Shown here piece by piece: positions 53,747 to 64,000 of a stretch of DNA of 64,000 nt; position 1 is the first letter of the stretch, and every line of letters starts with the position of its first letter. The position numbers and the translations under genes are program-made. Source of the stretch: Protea cynaroides (taxonomy: Eukaryota; Streptophyta; Magnoliopsida; Proteales; Proteaceae); assembly GCA_028583415.1 (NCBI GenBank), contig CM053275.1:81034805-81098804 (forward strand), read 5' to 3'. The notes below the pieces were generated by a model. The model was not told where the DNA came from, did no database searches, and saw only the letters and a list, made by a program, of their open reading frames with translations.

Positions 53747-55911
53747 TGTAAGACCCGTATCAAACTAATCCGGTCTTATCACCTTGAACCAGGTTTACCC
53801 ATCATGGTTGAGTCAAATGGACCAAGGGCGTGAAGGAGATCATGATCCCAGGTATCAAATCGACCCTAAAGCACTCAATTTATGGGGAGGGTCGCATACC
53901 CAGCAAAGGAGGGTCGGACCCCCCAGCCGAAACTGAAATTAGGAAATTTCTTAATTTTTGATTTCGATTCTTTCCTAATCTCAAAGGGACTTATTTTAGG
54001 ATGTTTCTACTCTATTTAAAGGACGTCCCTAAGCCTCTTTCACTCCTTTTACAACCCTAATTGAATTGAGAGAAAGAGAAGAGAAGGAAAAGGAGAAGAA
54101 GAGAAGCAAAGAAAAGAAGATAGCAAAAAGGAGAAGAGTTGTAGAGAGGGAGTAATCTTCTCAGGTATGGATACTAATTCCATGAGTTTCTACAGACCTT
54201 AGGTTAGATAATGATGAGAGTATGATTTCGGAGAAACCCAAACCATCAACCCATGGTTAGGTTTTCATAGAAAACTATGGGAGATTATGTGAAAGCTTTC
54301 TAGGTGGATGATTCATGGTTCTAGACCATGGAATGAATGCTGAATGGACTGTAGGAGAAAGCCATAGGACCCCAAACACGAAGGATGGACTAAAAGGAGG
54401 GAAATTGACCAAAATCCACCGAGGGTCGCACAGAGGGTCGATGACTATCCGATCCTATGTGATCCTGAGGATCGACCCTCAGTGTTCGGGAAGTCCAGAT
54501 TGGGGAGGGTCGCACCCAGGGTTGATCATGACTCCGACCCTACCTCCGACCCTCAGTTAACAAAATGATTTTTAAATTCTGAATAAATTCTAATTAAATT
54601 TTATCGGCTTTGTTAGGTCTTCTAGTAATATAATAACATTATAAAGGTGATTCTAAAGCTTGAAAGAGTATCTATTAGCAAGCTAAGGTGAGGGAACAAG
54701 ACCTAAACTAACTGGTTAATAATAAACTGTTTTACTTCTTGAGTCCAATGCCATATTGATTCTATGCGTGTATGCTTGTGTGTGCATTCAACATGCCATC
54801 CAATATTTTTATTAATTGTTCATGCATATTTACTTTACTGCTTATAACATGATGATGATGATGATGATAGGAATAGGCATGTGAATGTTTGTGTTTGGCT
54901 AGTGTATATGGTAAGGGTAGGGATGGTATCAACCAGTACAACCATGACCGTTCTTCATGGGGTGTATATTGTGCCATGGTCTACTCAAGTCATGTCCACT
55001 GATATCGTCGTATCGCCATTACCTTAGCAAAACTATTATGTCGTAGAACATCAGGGGAGGTGGTCTCGGTCCTTGTAGTCTCTGACTCTACCGGGGGGCC
55101 TTAGCTCTATCTCTATGAATGTTCTGAGGGATGCTGGGGTGAGGCCTTGGATACACTGTTTGACATTAGGATTGGTTAGTTGCGAGCTCAGTTTGTAACC
55201 CTAGCCAGCAGGGGTTTATTTGTTGGTATGGTATCAACCGGTACAGCAATACCATTTTCATGGGGTGTATATTGTGCCATTTTGGGTGTTGTGGGCGACA
55301 GTGCAGGAGTCATTGGGCATATCCACACACTTGTGTATAGAGGTGCGGCGGCCACCTATCCTTTCTATAGCACGGTGCAAACTTTAAACCGGACCAAAGA
55401 TATAAATTGATTGCATGCATATGTATTGTTGCATTGTTTTGTTTGCTCACTGAGCCATGATGTGTGCTCATCCTTCGACGTCAAATATTTTTAGTTGATG
55501 ATGCAGGTTTAACCGTTGAAGACTATATAAATGCTACAGAGTACGGGAACGTTGCAGCGATGGTAGCTGAAGATGAAGTGGATACATATGACATCTCTTG
55601 CGAGTGCAACTCATGTTTATTCGATTAGATTTTTAGTTTTATTTGGATTATTAAAGACATGTATTTGATATTTATTTATTTATGTCTTAGTTGTTACGGA
55701 ATAATTTGTTATTTAAATATTGATATCACAATAGATTCTCAGTTCATTTTATTATAAGACTTTCGCTATTTGTTTTATTTACTTTGATTATTTATGTGAA
55801 TGTATGGAGTTTAGATAACACAGATATAGCCTACTCGAGATCCTGGTTGAACCGTTGGTTTGTTAGCGGTTCATCACACCATTCTGAATAGTACAAAATT
55901 GAGGTGTGACA
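53747..55911 (+). mobile_element. 3' LTR of chromovirus
   Basis: TGTAAGACCCGTATC to GAGGTGTGACA, 2165 bp. It matches the 5' LTR over its whole length except for a missing GGGTCGA-rich segment after about 53920 and the nested solo LTR. The last 700 bp include a (GAT)n tract near 54850 and the AGGACGTCCCTAAG word after the TATA-like TCTATTTAAAGG. Confidence 0.93.
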
Positions 55912-56474
55912 GTAGGGATTGGGACTGCACGGATTCGTATATTTGATGGGATTGTGTGAACTGTAATTGGGGTTAGACATGTGCCGGACTTAAGGGAGAA
56001 TCTAATTTCATTGGGAACACTGGGTGCGAGAGGTTATAGGTGTTCATCTGAAGGTGGAATTCTTAAGGTCTCCAAAGGGGCCATGGTTGTGTTGTAGGGA
56101 CAGATGTTTGACGATCTATACAGACTTGCAAGGAGTGTTGAAACAGATGGTGCTTCTATTGGAACTTAGGCAAGGAGTACAGATGGAAGACAGAATATGC
56201 AAGAAGTTCAAGTTGTGAACAAGGACAAATCTGGGAAGAAGCGAGTTGCTTTTGTTTCTGATTTTGTGAGTGGAAGTGATCTCTCCGGTGATGCTGCAGC
56301 AGTGGGAGAGATGGAGTCACATCACATCGTACGACAGTGAGTTGTACGGGATACCCGGGCGGGGTGTGGGCTATGCTGGTTTGGGTGTCGCTGTTTGGCA
56401 GAGATGGATTTACATAATCAACATCAATGAGTTTTCTTCAAGGTGGTTTACAGAATTCAAGCTAGGTGGAGATT
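55912..56474 (+). pseudogene. Copia protease end and truncated 3' internal region
   Basis: Continues the host element's protease: VGIGTARIRIFDGIV, a TGA stop, VIGVRHVPDLRENLISLGTL and ARGYRCSSEGGILKVSKGAM. After that, the usual integrase and RT never appear. About 300 bp of non-matching sequence leads to GGTGGAGATT, the likely polypurine tract, and the 3' LTR. Confidence 0.85.
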
Positions 56475-56830
56475 TGTTGGGTTGGTGTCTTGTAGACTGT
56501 GGGGTCTACGTAATTATAAGGGGTAGTATTTGTATTAGGGTATGAGTTCATTACATGTACAGGGGTAAACTTATAATTGTGGTGGGATTAGGGTTTCTAG
56601 ATTTCCCTATATATTGTTTATGTGTAGGAAAACCTAAGTAAGGTCTGAGCAAAGGAGGACATTGTGTCAGGTGGAGAGAATTGTAGAGAGTTTTCTTGGC
56701 AATAAAGAATCTCTGTTTCTCTGTGGTGGAGGTCGGCATTCTGGTTTGGGTGCTGAATTACAGCAAATCATGTGTTGTGTGTTTGCTTGATCTTCGTCTC
56801 TTTCTCGTGGTTGTGCGTTCATCCCTAACA
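56475..56830 (+). mobile_element. 3' LTR of copia element
   Basis: TGTTGGGTTGG to CATCCCTAACA, 356 bp, close match to the 5' LTR, with a few small indels such as GGGGTAGTATTTG, which the 5' LTR lacks. Confidence 0.93.
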
Positions 56831-56835
56831 AAATA

Positions 56836-57873
56836 TACGCTCTATTCTTGCTCTTTAGATCATTATTCATTCTGAGTCTAGAACAAAAATGGCTTGCTCA
56901 TTAATCCATTTTCATTTTATGTTAGGAATGCATTATCTTTTATGAGAACATATTTCTAAGAATACATTCTTAGAATACATACCAAACACAACTTTAAATT
57001 CTTAAACACCACATATAACACCAAGCTCTAGAAATTCTTTTTTTTTTTTTTTTTTTCTTTCCTCTTGGGTTACAACTTGGTAAAAAGCTCAAGAGGAAGT
57101 TAAAAACTATGGGAGAGGGATCTACAGGCTTAGCGGGATATATAAATGGAATCTTATACAGAGAAAATAGACATGAAGGATTAGTAATTGGCAACTTGGA
57201 GGAGAGACAAAAGGAACCCGGATTTTGAGAGAGAGGCAGACATAGAAGTACACATTAGCGGTGTGTACTTCCTTTACTCATAAATTATTTAGTTTACCAA
57301 ATTATTTATTGGAAGCTCTTATCTAAACATTGTTCAATTTTGGTGCCAAAAACTTTTCTTTCCAACCAGGTCAGTCAACCGACTTCTCTTTTGATGAATC
57401 TTTCAGGAAAGGTGTTGGCAAAGATCGGTCCAAAATAACAATAAATGACTTGCCGTACAGAATAACCAGACATGGACTTTCTTGGTATGATCAGATCCAA
57501 TAAACCCTTACGAAATGAATACTCAATTGCTTGTGAATCATCAACTACTCTTTTTTTCAATGTTGTTCAATTGCTCCTTTCCCCACAAATGCAATAATCA
57601 TTGGTTAGACAATAATAATACCTCAGAACATACCAAAACTAGCAATCACCATCAAACTATAAATAATATACAAAATAATTTCAGACAAAAGACATGATTT
57701 GGTATCATCACATCTTATCTATATCCAGACATTATATCCGGCCACTAAGATACCAAAGAAGAGAAACTCAAGTTTATTTTAATTTTATTTTAAATTTGAA
57801 TTGAAAGAAGAGGGACTGATCTCATCAGACAAAGAATGACCCCACTTTGCCCAAGTTGCCCAACGTAGCTATA
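56836..57873. other. Intergenic DNA
   Basis: AT-rich with a T run at 57038-57056. No gene, RNA or element edge recognised. Confidence 0.45.
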
Positions 57874-58377
57874 TGTCACGACCCGTGACCCGCTCCGTCT
57901 ACAAGGTCCATGGATGGACACATGGGTTGATAGGTTAAGCCCATATTCTAGAATTCTCTACACATTCCCTACACTTAGGCTTATGTGGGGTTCTCTAGAA
58001 ACCTCCACACTTGTATAGAGTTTCTCTAGACTTTTCCCAAGGAGGTGGGAGTATTCTAGACTTTTATACTAGAATGTTCCCAACCGTTAGATTTATAACA
58101 CTTGTACAAATCCTAACCATTCATTGTACACCTTGGTGCCTATAAATAGGGAGGGCCTCATTTGGCCAAGGCACTCAAGCAAGCAAGCATTGTAAGAGTT
58201 CCTTTGCAATACCAGTTCATCTTCCATAATTCTCTATTGTGTGCTCTCTTCCTTAGTAAGGGGTTAGGCTGACTTAGTGCTTCAAGAAGGGTTGCAAGCG
58301 ACTAAGTGCCGCACGGTTGGCTTAGTTACACTAAGGCCGTGAGAGCATGGTGTGAAAGGGATGCTCATACCAACACA
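57874..58377 (+). mobile_element. 5' LTR of deleted chromovirus
   Basis: Starts TGTCACGACCCG. A TATA-like CCTATAAATAGGG lies at about 58139, followed by CAAGCAAGCAAGCATTG. The right end is placed at CATACCAACA, but no standard primer-binding site follows, so it is approximate. Confidence 0.7.
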
Positions 58378-58478
58378 AGGAGCAAGCGGAGCAAGGACAG
58401 TCCGTAGATATTGTGGCTGCCATGGGCGCGCCTAACTCGAAGTGGAGTTAGCCATGGCCGACACTCAAGAGAGGGTCG

Positions 58479-59400
58479 ATGTTTGAAGGATGCGAGGAAG
58501 AACTCAAAGGTCGAGTGGATGAGCACGATGTGTCCTTACGCAACACCACAGCACAGCCACAAGGAGAGCTTGATGCCTTCAAAGCTCAAGTGTTGGAGAT
58601 GATGGCAAACCTACAAGCATGCGTAGACGAGGTACGAGCCGATGTAAACCTATGCAAGAGGGCAATGGTTGGGGAGCTACGACCTCAAGAGAGGCACCCA
58701 AAGTGGATGTGCCTAAACCTATGTCCTACGATGGACAACGAGATGCCCGAGAGTAGATAATTTCTTGTGGCATATGGAACAATACTTCAAAGCAATCTCC
58801 CTCGAAGACGAGCGGATGAAGGTACAAACCGCCATCCTTTATCTCAAAGACACAAGAACTCTATGGTGGAGACGACGACACGCGACATCGAAAGAGGTAC
58901 GTGCACCATAGACACTTGGGATAGTTTCAAGAAGGAACTAAAGAAACATTTTACCCCGAGAATGCATCGCTCATGGCTAGAAGGAATCTTAAAGGCTCAA
59001 ACAGACGGGTTCTATCCGAGACTATGTGAAGGCATTCTCTACACTTATGCTAGATGTCCAGGGATATGACCGAGGTAGACCTCTTGTTCAACTTCATGGA
59101 AGGTCTCCAAGGTTGGGCCGCACAAGAGTTACAACGACGGGTGTGCAAGATATCTCCTCCGCCATAGCAGCGGCGGAGTCCATCGTTGAGTATAGGAGAG
59201 AAGAGCCCCCAAAGCCCAAGAAGCCATATAGTGAGAAAGGTGGGGAGCATCGACATCCAAGAAACTTATCCTAGGAGCATAGAAAGACCTCATCATATAG
59301 AGAGAATAAGGCAAGGGATGACAAGAAGAGTGGATATCGACAGAAGACCGCTTGTTTCCTATGCGATGGTCCACACCGGGCTAGTCGGTCCCTAAAAGAA
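58479..59400 (+). pseudogene. Gag of deleted chromovirus, broken
   Basis: The first frame (58479-58760) has an acidic coiled-coil-like start (EELKGRVDEHDVSLRN) and FKAQVLEMMANLQACVDEVR. The capsid core follows in alternating frames: HMEQYFKAISLEDERMKVQT, LKDTRTLWWRRRHA, then TWDSFKKELKKHFTPRM, and later FMEGLQGWAAQELQRR. Several frameshifts are evident. The expected zinc knuckle is eroded (VSYAMVHTG near 59355, where CFLCDGPH-type text would be). Assignment is by the Retrotrans_gag pattern. Confidence 0.75.
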
Positions 59401-59479
59401 GGCTTTGACAGCCCCGCCGAGAAGGAGATGAAGAGGGAGGCTCATATGGGTTCGCTCCAATTGGCTGCTATCAAGGCCA

Positions 59480-59850
59480 AGACAAAGGAGGTCAAGGCCA
59501 CGCCTCCACAAAAGGCTTGATGTACGCGGAGGCACGCATCAACGGCAAGGCCACACATGCTATGGTTGATCGGGCGCAACCCACAACTTTGTCTCGACGG
59601 ATGAGGCAGAGACTCGGCTTGAAGGTGGCCAAGGAGACAGGATGGCTCAAGGCCGCAACTCCCAAGCTCGACCCATCCATGGTGTGACTCGAGGGGTCGA
59701 GATGCATATCGGGACATGGAAAGGTACCGTAGATTTGTCGGTGGTACTTATGGACATTTTCAAGTGGTGCTTGGTATGGATTTCCTAAGGAAGGTAAATG
59801 CAATTGCTATGCCTTCCATTAGCACGATGTATCATGGAAAGGGAGCTTCT
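59480..59850 (+). pseudogene. Protease remnant of deleted chromovirus
   Basis: Reads LMYAEARINGKATHAMVDR, matching the strand before the retropepsin active site. The expected D-S-G-A-T-H is reduced to DRAQPT, so the catalytic motif is lost. Further on, VVLGMDF-type text is readable near 59765-59785. Confidence 0.6.
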
Positions 59851-60088
59851 TCATGATCCCAACAATACCAAGGACTTGATGGCCCCTAAGTTGCTATCAG
59901 CTACCATGCACCATAGAGTAACAATACAATCTATTTTAAAAGAAGAGGTTCCACCTAGAAGGAGGTGAGAAACCAGGGCGATTCTAGGTTGGAAACTTAC
60001 CTAAAAAGCCACAAAAAGTAAAAGAGTGGGATAATTGGTTTTGAGGCTCACAAGGAAGGGCCGTTATGAGTTTGAAATGTGAAGAAGG

Positions 60089-60353
60089 TTGGGAGATCCA
60101 ATTAACCTTCCTCCAAAGTTCAAGATTCATCCGGTCTTCCATGCATGGACATTAAAATTGTCTCATAGAGACATGGGAACCCAACATGGCTTCTGGACTC
60201 TCCCGAAAAAAAAAACCCTTTTTGTGGCTGTACTTAGTCAATGGAGGGGGTTACCGGAGAGCGAGACAAGCCGGGAACCATCGATGCCCTTTGGCGTTTC
60301 AAGACATGATACAAAAGTTCCATGAGGAAAATGCGACGGGGACGCCGCCAACT
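60089..60353 (+). pseudogene. Integrase C-terminus and chromodomain of deleted chromovirus
   Basis: INLPPKFKIHPVFHAWTLKL matches the end of chromovirus integrases. About 100 bp later, QWRGLPESETS in one frame and ALWRFQDMIQKF-type text in another match the chromodomain tail. A run of A at 60210-60219 may be a sequence error. The join to the protease remnant marks the internal deletion. Confidence 0.7.
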
Positions 60354-60367
60354 TAGGTGGGGGAGAA
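60354..60367 (+). promoter_or_regulatory. Polypurine tract of deleted chromovirus
   Basis: AGGTGGGGGAGAA directly before the TGTCACGACC start of the 3' LTR. Confidence 0.75.
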
Positions 60368-60900
60368 TGTCACGACCCGGTCTACAAGGTCCATGGATGG
60401 ACAAAGGAAAGCCCCACCCCCCCCCCAACCCACCCCCCCCCCCCCCCCCCCCCTTTTCTTGCACTCGAACCCACCCCCCCCCAATCCCTTTACAAGTTTC
60501 CCACATTTTTTTTAAAGGTTTTGAGGTATTTTTTTTTTTTTTATTATTAAATTTTTAATTTTTTTTATTTATAAATTTCAATTACCCCTTCCATATATTT
60601 TATCCTTTTTCTTTTATATAAAGGGAGGCCCTATTTCGAAAAAGCCCCCCAAAAAAAAGTACTTTATTTAATATTTTTTATTTTAATTTTTTTTTTATTT
60701 TTTTTTTTTTTTTTTTTTTTTTTCTCCCTTTTTGTGGGGAGGGGGAATAGTTTAAGTATTATAAAGTAGGATAAAAAAAAAATTTGAAATCCGTTCAAAT
60801 TTTTTAAAAAAGAAACAAAAAAAATATAAAACATTAAAAAAATCTTTTGTGGCTGTTTCTTTTTCATTAGTATAACATAGAATAAGAATTAAAAAAAAAA
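60368..60900 (+). mobile_element. 3' LTR remnant, homopolymer-degraded
   Basis: The first 37 bp match the 5' LTR (with a short deletion), then the sequence becomes runs of C, T and A, while a faint collinear trace of the LTR remains: TATATAAAGGGAGGCCCTA near 60615 against TATAAATAGGGAGGGCCTC near 58140. This is either very rapid decay or a poor consensus in the assembly. Confidence 0.6.
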
Positions 60901-61409
60901 GTTTTTTGCTTTTGAGCAATGGAGAGTGACAAGGTTCCACCTGAAGACAAAACAGGCAGGACCTTCCCTTCCACTAAAACCCACTGGCTAATTCCATGGG
61001 GTCTACCCTAAAGAAAGAAAGCCTTGTATTGGATTTTTATTTAATTAATTGGCATTTAGTGATTTGAACATGGGTTTTCTTTTGGAGGTTGGATAGATTT
61101 TCATTTTTTATTTTTATTTATTTATTTATTTTATCTTAAATGGTATTCAATTATTCTTGTTTGGTTTATAGTTATACCGTAGCAGTAGCTGCTTTACATT
61201 TAGAATCTCCTACGATGTGGAATGGTAGGTGTTACGATCGTATATTAGTTTTATAGGAGATTATTAATCCCACATTGATCCCGAAAGCAATTTGGTGTGG
61301 ATTGATATTGTCTTAAATTCTCTCACCTTATGAGTCTTTTTTTTAGAGACGTTCAGATAAAATGCCATCCGTTCCATTGTTTCTCTGAGACTAAGATGCT
61401 CTTCCACTT
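60901..61409. other. Intergenic DNA
   Basis: AT-rich; one AATCCCACATTGATC word near 61270, a common plant repeat motif. No gene. Confidence 0.4.
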
Positions 61410-61804
61410 AAGGGGGTCAATTTTGGGACTAAACTAGTAGTCTGGACCGAATTAGATCACATTGTTACCGGACATGTTTCGGGTTGAGGTCTAGTATATC
61501 CTACCGGTCCTGGTCCAGTTCGGGCTAATCTGAAACTGGCCCAAAAAATCACACCGATGAGCTTTATTAAACCCTAACTTCATTACTTCAGCCTTCTGAA
61601 TGGGTTTAATGGGTTTCCTTATCAGGCTTTCAACCCAAAACGGCCCGATGCCAACCCGAAACTAGACTAACCAGTTAGTTAAAGTGCACAGTGCAGTCCA
61701 CCCAGCTGAACCTCTTAATGGATATGTTTCGGTCAGACCCTATAAAACTCGACACTGATTTGGTCTGGACCAAAACCGACCTAGACCAGCCCGTTGGCAC
61801 CCCA
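61410..61804. mobile_element. Possible MITE, GGGGTCAA-type ends
   Basis: Begins AAGGGGGTCAATTTT and ends TTGGCACCCC, partly inverted. The interior is rich in GGTCC, GGACC and CCGGT words. It resembles the layout at 27044-27457. A target duplication was not resolved. Confidence 0.4.
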
Positions 61805-62337
61805 ACTTCCACTGCTATATCACGTGTCGTTGGTAGAAGATATGTAGTAGATGCGCGAATCATAAAAATTAGATTCAATCCTATTCCAGCCGCTTAAATT
61901 TTCAGAGATTCACTCTTTGAGGGGTGACATTTCAGAGGCACAACAAAAGTTCGATGGAATGCCTCAAAGAAATACCGTTTCAACGAATACGTTGATCTCA
62001 GGTTCTGTGAAGTCGGGTAATCTATGTGGTGCAAGAGAATTGTTTGGTCTCATAGTTAATCGAAACAGAGTGGCTTGAACTATCTTTGATTGGTGGACAA
62101 GCATAATGCAACCAAACCCAAGAAGCATTCAGGCTGATTCAACAATATCTTGCAACTTTGCTGCTCTTGACAGCCATCATCCTCTCATCCAGGAGAGGGT
62201 GGTGTCCTTATTGGATGGGCGATACTCATTCAAGCCCTCTATCTGAGTCAACAAGCTGAGTCAACAGGGGGGTGTCGGCTCGAACAGAGGGCTCGGACAC
62301 CCGAGGCGCAGGTGTCTTCCATCCAATGGGAACGCTA
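61805..62337. other. Intergenic DNA
   Basis: No gene recognised. The part after 62170 has short inverted words (CTCTCATCCAGGAGAG) and may belong to a fold-back element with the palindrome at 62338. Confidence 0.4.
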
Positions 62338-62374
62338 CCTCTCCTCCAAGAGAGAATCTCTCTTGGAGGAGAGG
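62338..62374. repeat. Near-perfect palindrome, 18-bp arms
   Basis: CCTCTCCTCCAAGAGAGA, one A, and then its exact complement. The single-base centre would make a cruciform or a tight hairpin in RNA. Confidence 0.95.
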
Positions 62375-63430
62375 ATGTACATCCTCCCCCCTTCGGATGC
62401 TTGTTTTGTGTTGGAGAGGGAGGGGTGGAGTGATAAGGTTTCGACGAGAAAAGGCAAACGAAAGGGACTCAAATCGTCTTCTATCGTTGGACGGCATCCA
62501 ATAGTCATTCAATTGTGATCTGACCATTGGAGTTCATTTGGTGTGCGTATCAATATATCGTTACGTGCGTCTAATAAAATCCAATCGTGATCCAATTGGA
62601 CCACATGAGATGATTTCTTTTTCCAAATGTAATATGAGAGAGAGAGAGAGAGAGAGGACTGTAGGACCACCAAGTTAGCTATATCGGCTACCAACATTGG
62701 GTTGGACTTAAAATGAGTCATTTAAGTTGTTTCCCTTTAGAGATGACACATGTCATCTAACAAAGTAAGTTCAGGTGATAGGATTGAAATGATATAATGC
62801 TATTAAATGACGATATCAATTATAGTCAATGAAATCATTAATACCCCTAAAAGTGAAATGCGTGAAAGTTTCATAGGTTAGTGTGGATTATCCATAATAC
62901 CCCAAAATATAGGAACTTTTTCGGCTGGTTACAGGCACCAACAGTGGTGACAACGAGCACGGGCCCTTTTAAAATAGCTGAAACTATTGTGTTCATCAAT
63001 CATCTACGTTCGCTTGTTCTATAGATTTCTTCAAGCAATCAATTTTCTCCGCTGTTCTATAAGAATCGATTCCATGATATATCTATCTCATTGTTTTCTT
63101 GCTCATTTTTCTTGGATGAGTGGATATCAGGGCATGTTTAATTTTACAAGGCCTTGATAAGTGATCGAAACCGGACCAACCCGATAGATATTAGTTTGTA
63201 AGCTGGGTTTCTGATCAAACCAATATCTTATTGGGCTAGTCTTGGGTTATACCTATTAAGCCCGGAACTGAAACGACCTAGACCAAAATTGGACCAAACC
63301 GGCCTATTGACACCTGATGGCAACGTTTATCACTGGGCTTCTCTAGGTCTGATCGGCCTATGGCGACATACTTCTTTGTTTGCCCTTTATAGCCAACCCA
63401 TTTCTCCTTTTTCCCTCTTCTGATGGAATT
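62375..63430. other. Intergenic DNA
   Basis: Contains a (GA)n tract at about 62634-62656 and GGACCAAACCGG-type words near 63290. Short frames only; no gene recognised. Confidence 0.45.
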
Positions 63431-63635
63431 CAAATCGTCTCCTCCTAGGGGTTCGGGAGGAGACTCGACTGTCACCAGTCAATGCTCGACACATGGGCAT
63501 TGGATAGATCCGAGCCCTCCATCCAACTTGGTGCATAAGCCGACACCCCCTGTCGGCTCACCTTACTGGCTCGGATCTAGGCATCGGCTGGTGGCAGCCG
63601 AGTCTCCTCCCGAACCCCTGGGAGGAGACGATTTG
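63431..63635. mobile_element. Fold-back MITE with 37-bp terminal inverted repeats
   Basis: 63431-63467 and 63599-63635 are inverted copies with one mismatch (CAAATCGTCTCCTCC... and ...GGAGGAGACGATTTG). Weaker similarity extends outwards on both sides, so the true element is probably 15-20 bp longer at each end. The inner 130 bp contains a second small hairpin (GCCGACACC...TGTCGGC). No coding content. Confidence 0.75.
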
Positions 63636-63639
63636 GATC

Positions 63640-64000
63640 CCTTCCGATATGGGATTAAAGGGATATATTATACCCACTGTAACAGCTTTACAACTTCAAA
63701 TTTAGTTATCTTACCCATGGTTCAAGTAATCCATATTGGATCTGTTAATTAGTATCAGTTTTGGATATAGCCGATCCTAATTCAAAACCGATTCCAGACG
63801 GATCCAATCTGATACCCTTTTTTTTTATTTTTTATTCCATGTCACGTTTTAATCATTCAATAGACAAGATTGTCATGTGTCAATCATCTGCGATTACTAG
63901 GAATATAAAAATAATAATTAACTTTTTTTATAAAATAATAATCAATCTATGTCATGGGATGGAACCGATTCCAAATAGGTGCTTGCTAGCTATATCAGAC
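63640..64000. other. Intergenic DNA with degraded repeat
   Basis: 63750-63910 resembles 33180-33330 (shared TATCAGTTTTGGA, ATCCTAA, GTCA and GTGTCAAT words). No gene. Confidence 0.45.

Larger units (their letters stand above)
41793..55911 (+). mobile_element. Tekay/Del-like chromovirus (Ty3/gypsy), nearly complete, nested in copia element
   Basis: LTRs of 2.2-2.3 kb (41793-46365 after removing a nested LTR, and 53747-55911), a Met-tRNA-type primer site, gag, protease, RT, RNase H, integrase with chromodomain, and a polypurine tract are all in order. The host element's protease is split with GTAGT on the left and GTAGG on the right, a 5-bp duplication with one change. Large LTRs and the chromodomain tail are typical of Tekay/Del. 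The two LTRs remain very similar, so it is fairly young, yet all ORFs have stops. The region between primer site and gag is unusually long (2.5 kb) and carries an antisense ORF set. Confidence 0.92.
39763..56830 (+). mobile_element. Copia retrotransposon (gag/protease only), split by nested chromovirus
   Basis: The 5' LTR (39763-40106) and 3' LTR (56475-56830) are flanked by AAATA at 39758-39762 and 56831-56835. Without the nested element (41793-55911) the internal part is only about 2.25 kb. It holds gag, a zinc knuckle and the start of the protease, then goes quickly to the 3' LTR. No integrase, RT or RNase H motif is present, so it is a non-autonomous deletion derivative. Confidence 0.92.
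57874..60900 (+). mobile_element. Internally deleted chromovirus remnant
   Basis: LTR at 57874-58377, gag, part of the protease, then directly the integrase end and chromodomain, then a second LTR start at 60368. RT, RNase H and the integrase core are missing. The LTR start TGTCACGACCCG and CAAGGTCCATGGATGGACA occur at both ends. Domain content places it among chromoviruses, distinct from the Tekay-like one. Confidence 0.82.

Noticed and set aside
62261..62527. Overlapping 68-88-codon frames around the palindrome
   Set aside because: They are mirror readings of inverted-repeat DNA with no domain.

Overview
The window is a repeat-dominated stretch of a flowering-plant nuclear genome. Evidence is the plant-specific AP2/ERF transcription factor, plant lineages of Ty3/gypsy and Ty1/copia retrotransposons (Tat, Tekay-like chromovirus, Met-tRNA primed elements), AT-rich intergenic DNA with long microsatellites, and an insert resembling plant mitochondrial DNA with a 5' piece of rps7. 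A eudicot-type genome is likely; I cannot name the species. Only one gene looks intact and cellular: an intronless group-IX (ERF5/ERF6-like) ethylene-response factor at 22021-23124 (+).

Layout. 1-9480: a decayed Tat-lineage Ty3/gypsy element on the minus strand (gag, protease, RT, RNase H, integrase), with an intron-containing coiled-coil ORF on the opposite strand beyond its integrase, and a 966-bp TIR transposon stuffed with CCN-triplet repeats inside gag. 9690-11270: mitochondrial-like DNA. 11277-13216: 5' LTR, primer-binding region and gag start of a second Tat element. 13430-16040: an old segmental duplication. 16557-17784: a TIR transposon carrying a broken ERF109-like gene. 18181-18888: solo LTR. 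21864-23124: ERF gene with TATA-like box. 27871-28619: LTR. 29110-29312: MITE. 30640-31095 and 31496-33084: TIR elements, the second carrying the 5' end of an RPK2-like receptor kinase gene. 33697-37339: a solo Tat LTR containing two further solo LTRs. 37435-38175: another solo LTR.

39763-56830 is a three-level nest. A gag/protease-only copia element (TSD AAATA) was split by a nearly complete Tekay-like chromovirus (41793-55911), whose 5' LTR was in turn split by a solo LTR of a related family (42960-45243, TSD TTCAA). The chromovirus has gag, protease, RT, RNase H, integrase and chromodomain on the plus strand, all with stops or frameshifts. Between its primer-binding site and gag it carries an antisense, intron-containing gene-like ORF set.

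57874-60900: an internally deleted chromovirus whose 3' LTR dissolves into homopolymer-rich sequence that may be an assembly artefact. 61400-63960: small TIR and fold-back elements.

No operon-like cooperation is visible. The biology is genome turnover: nested insertion, solo-LTR formation, organelle DNA insertion, and capture of regulatory gene fragments by DNA transposons next to a live ERF gene.
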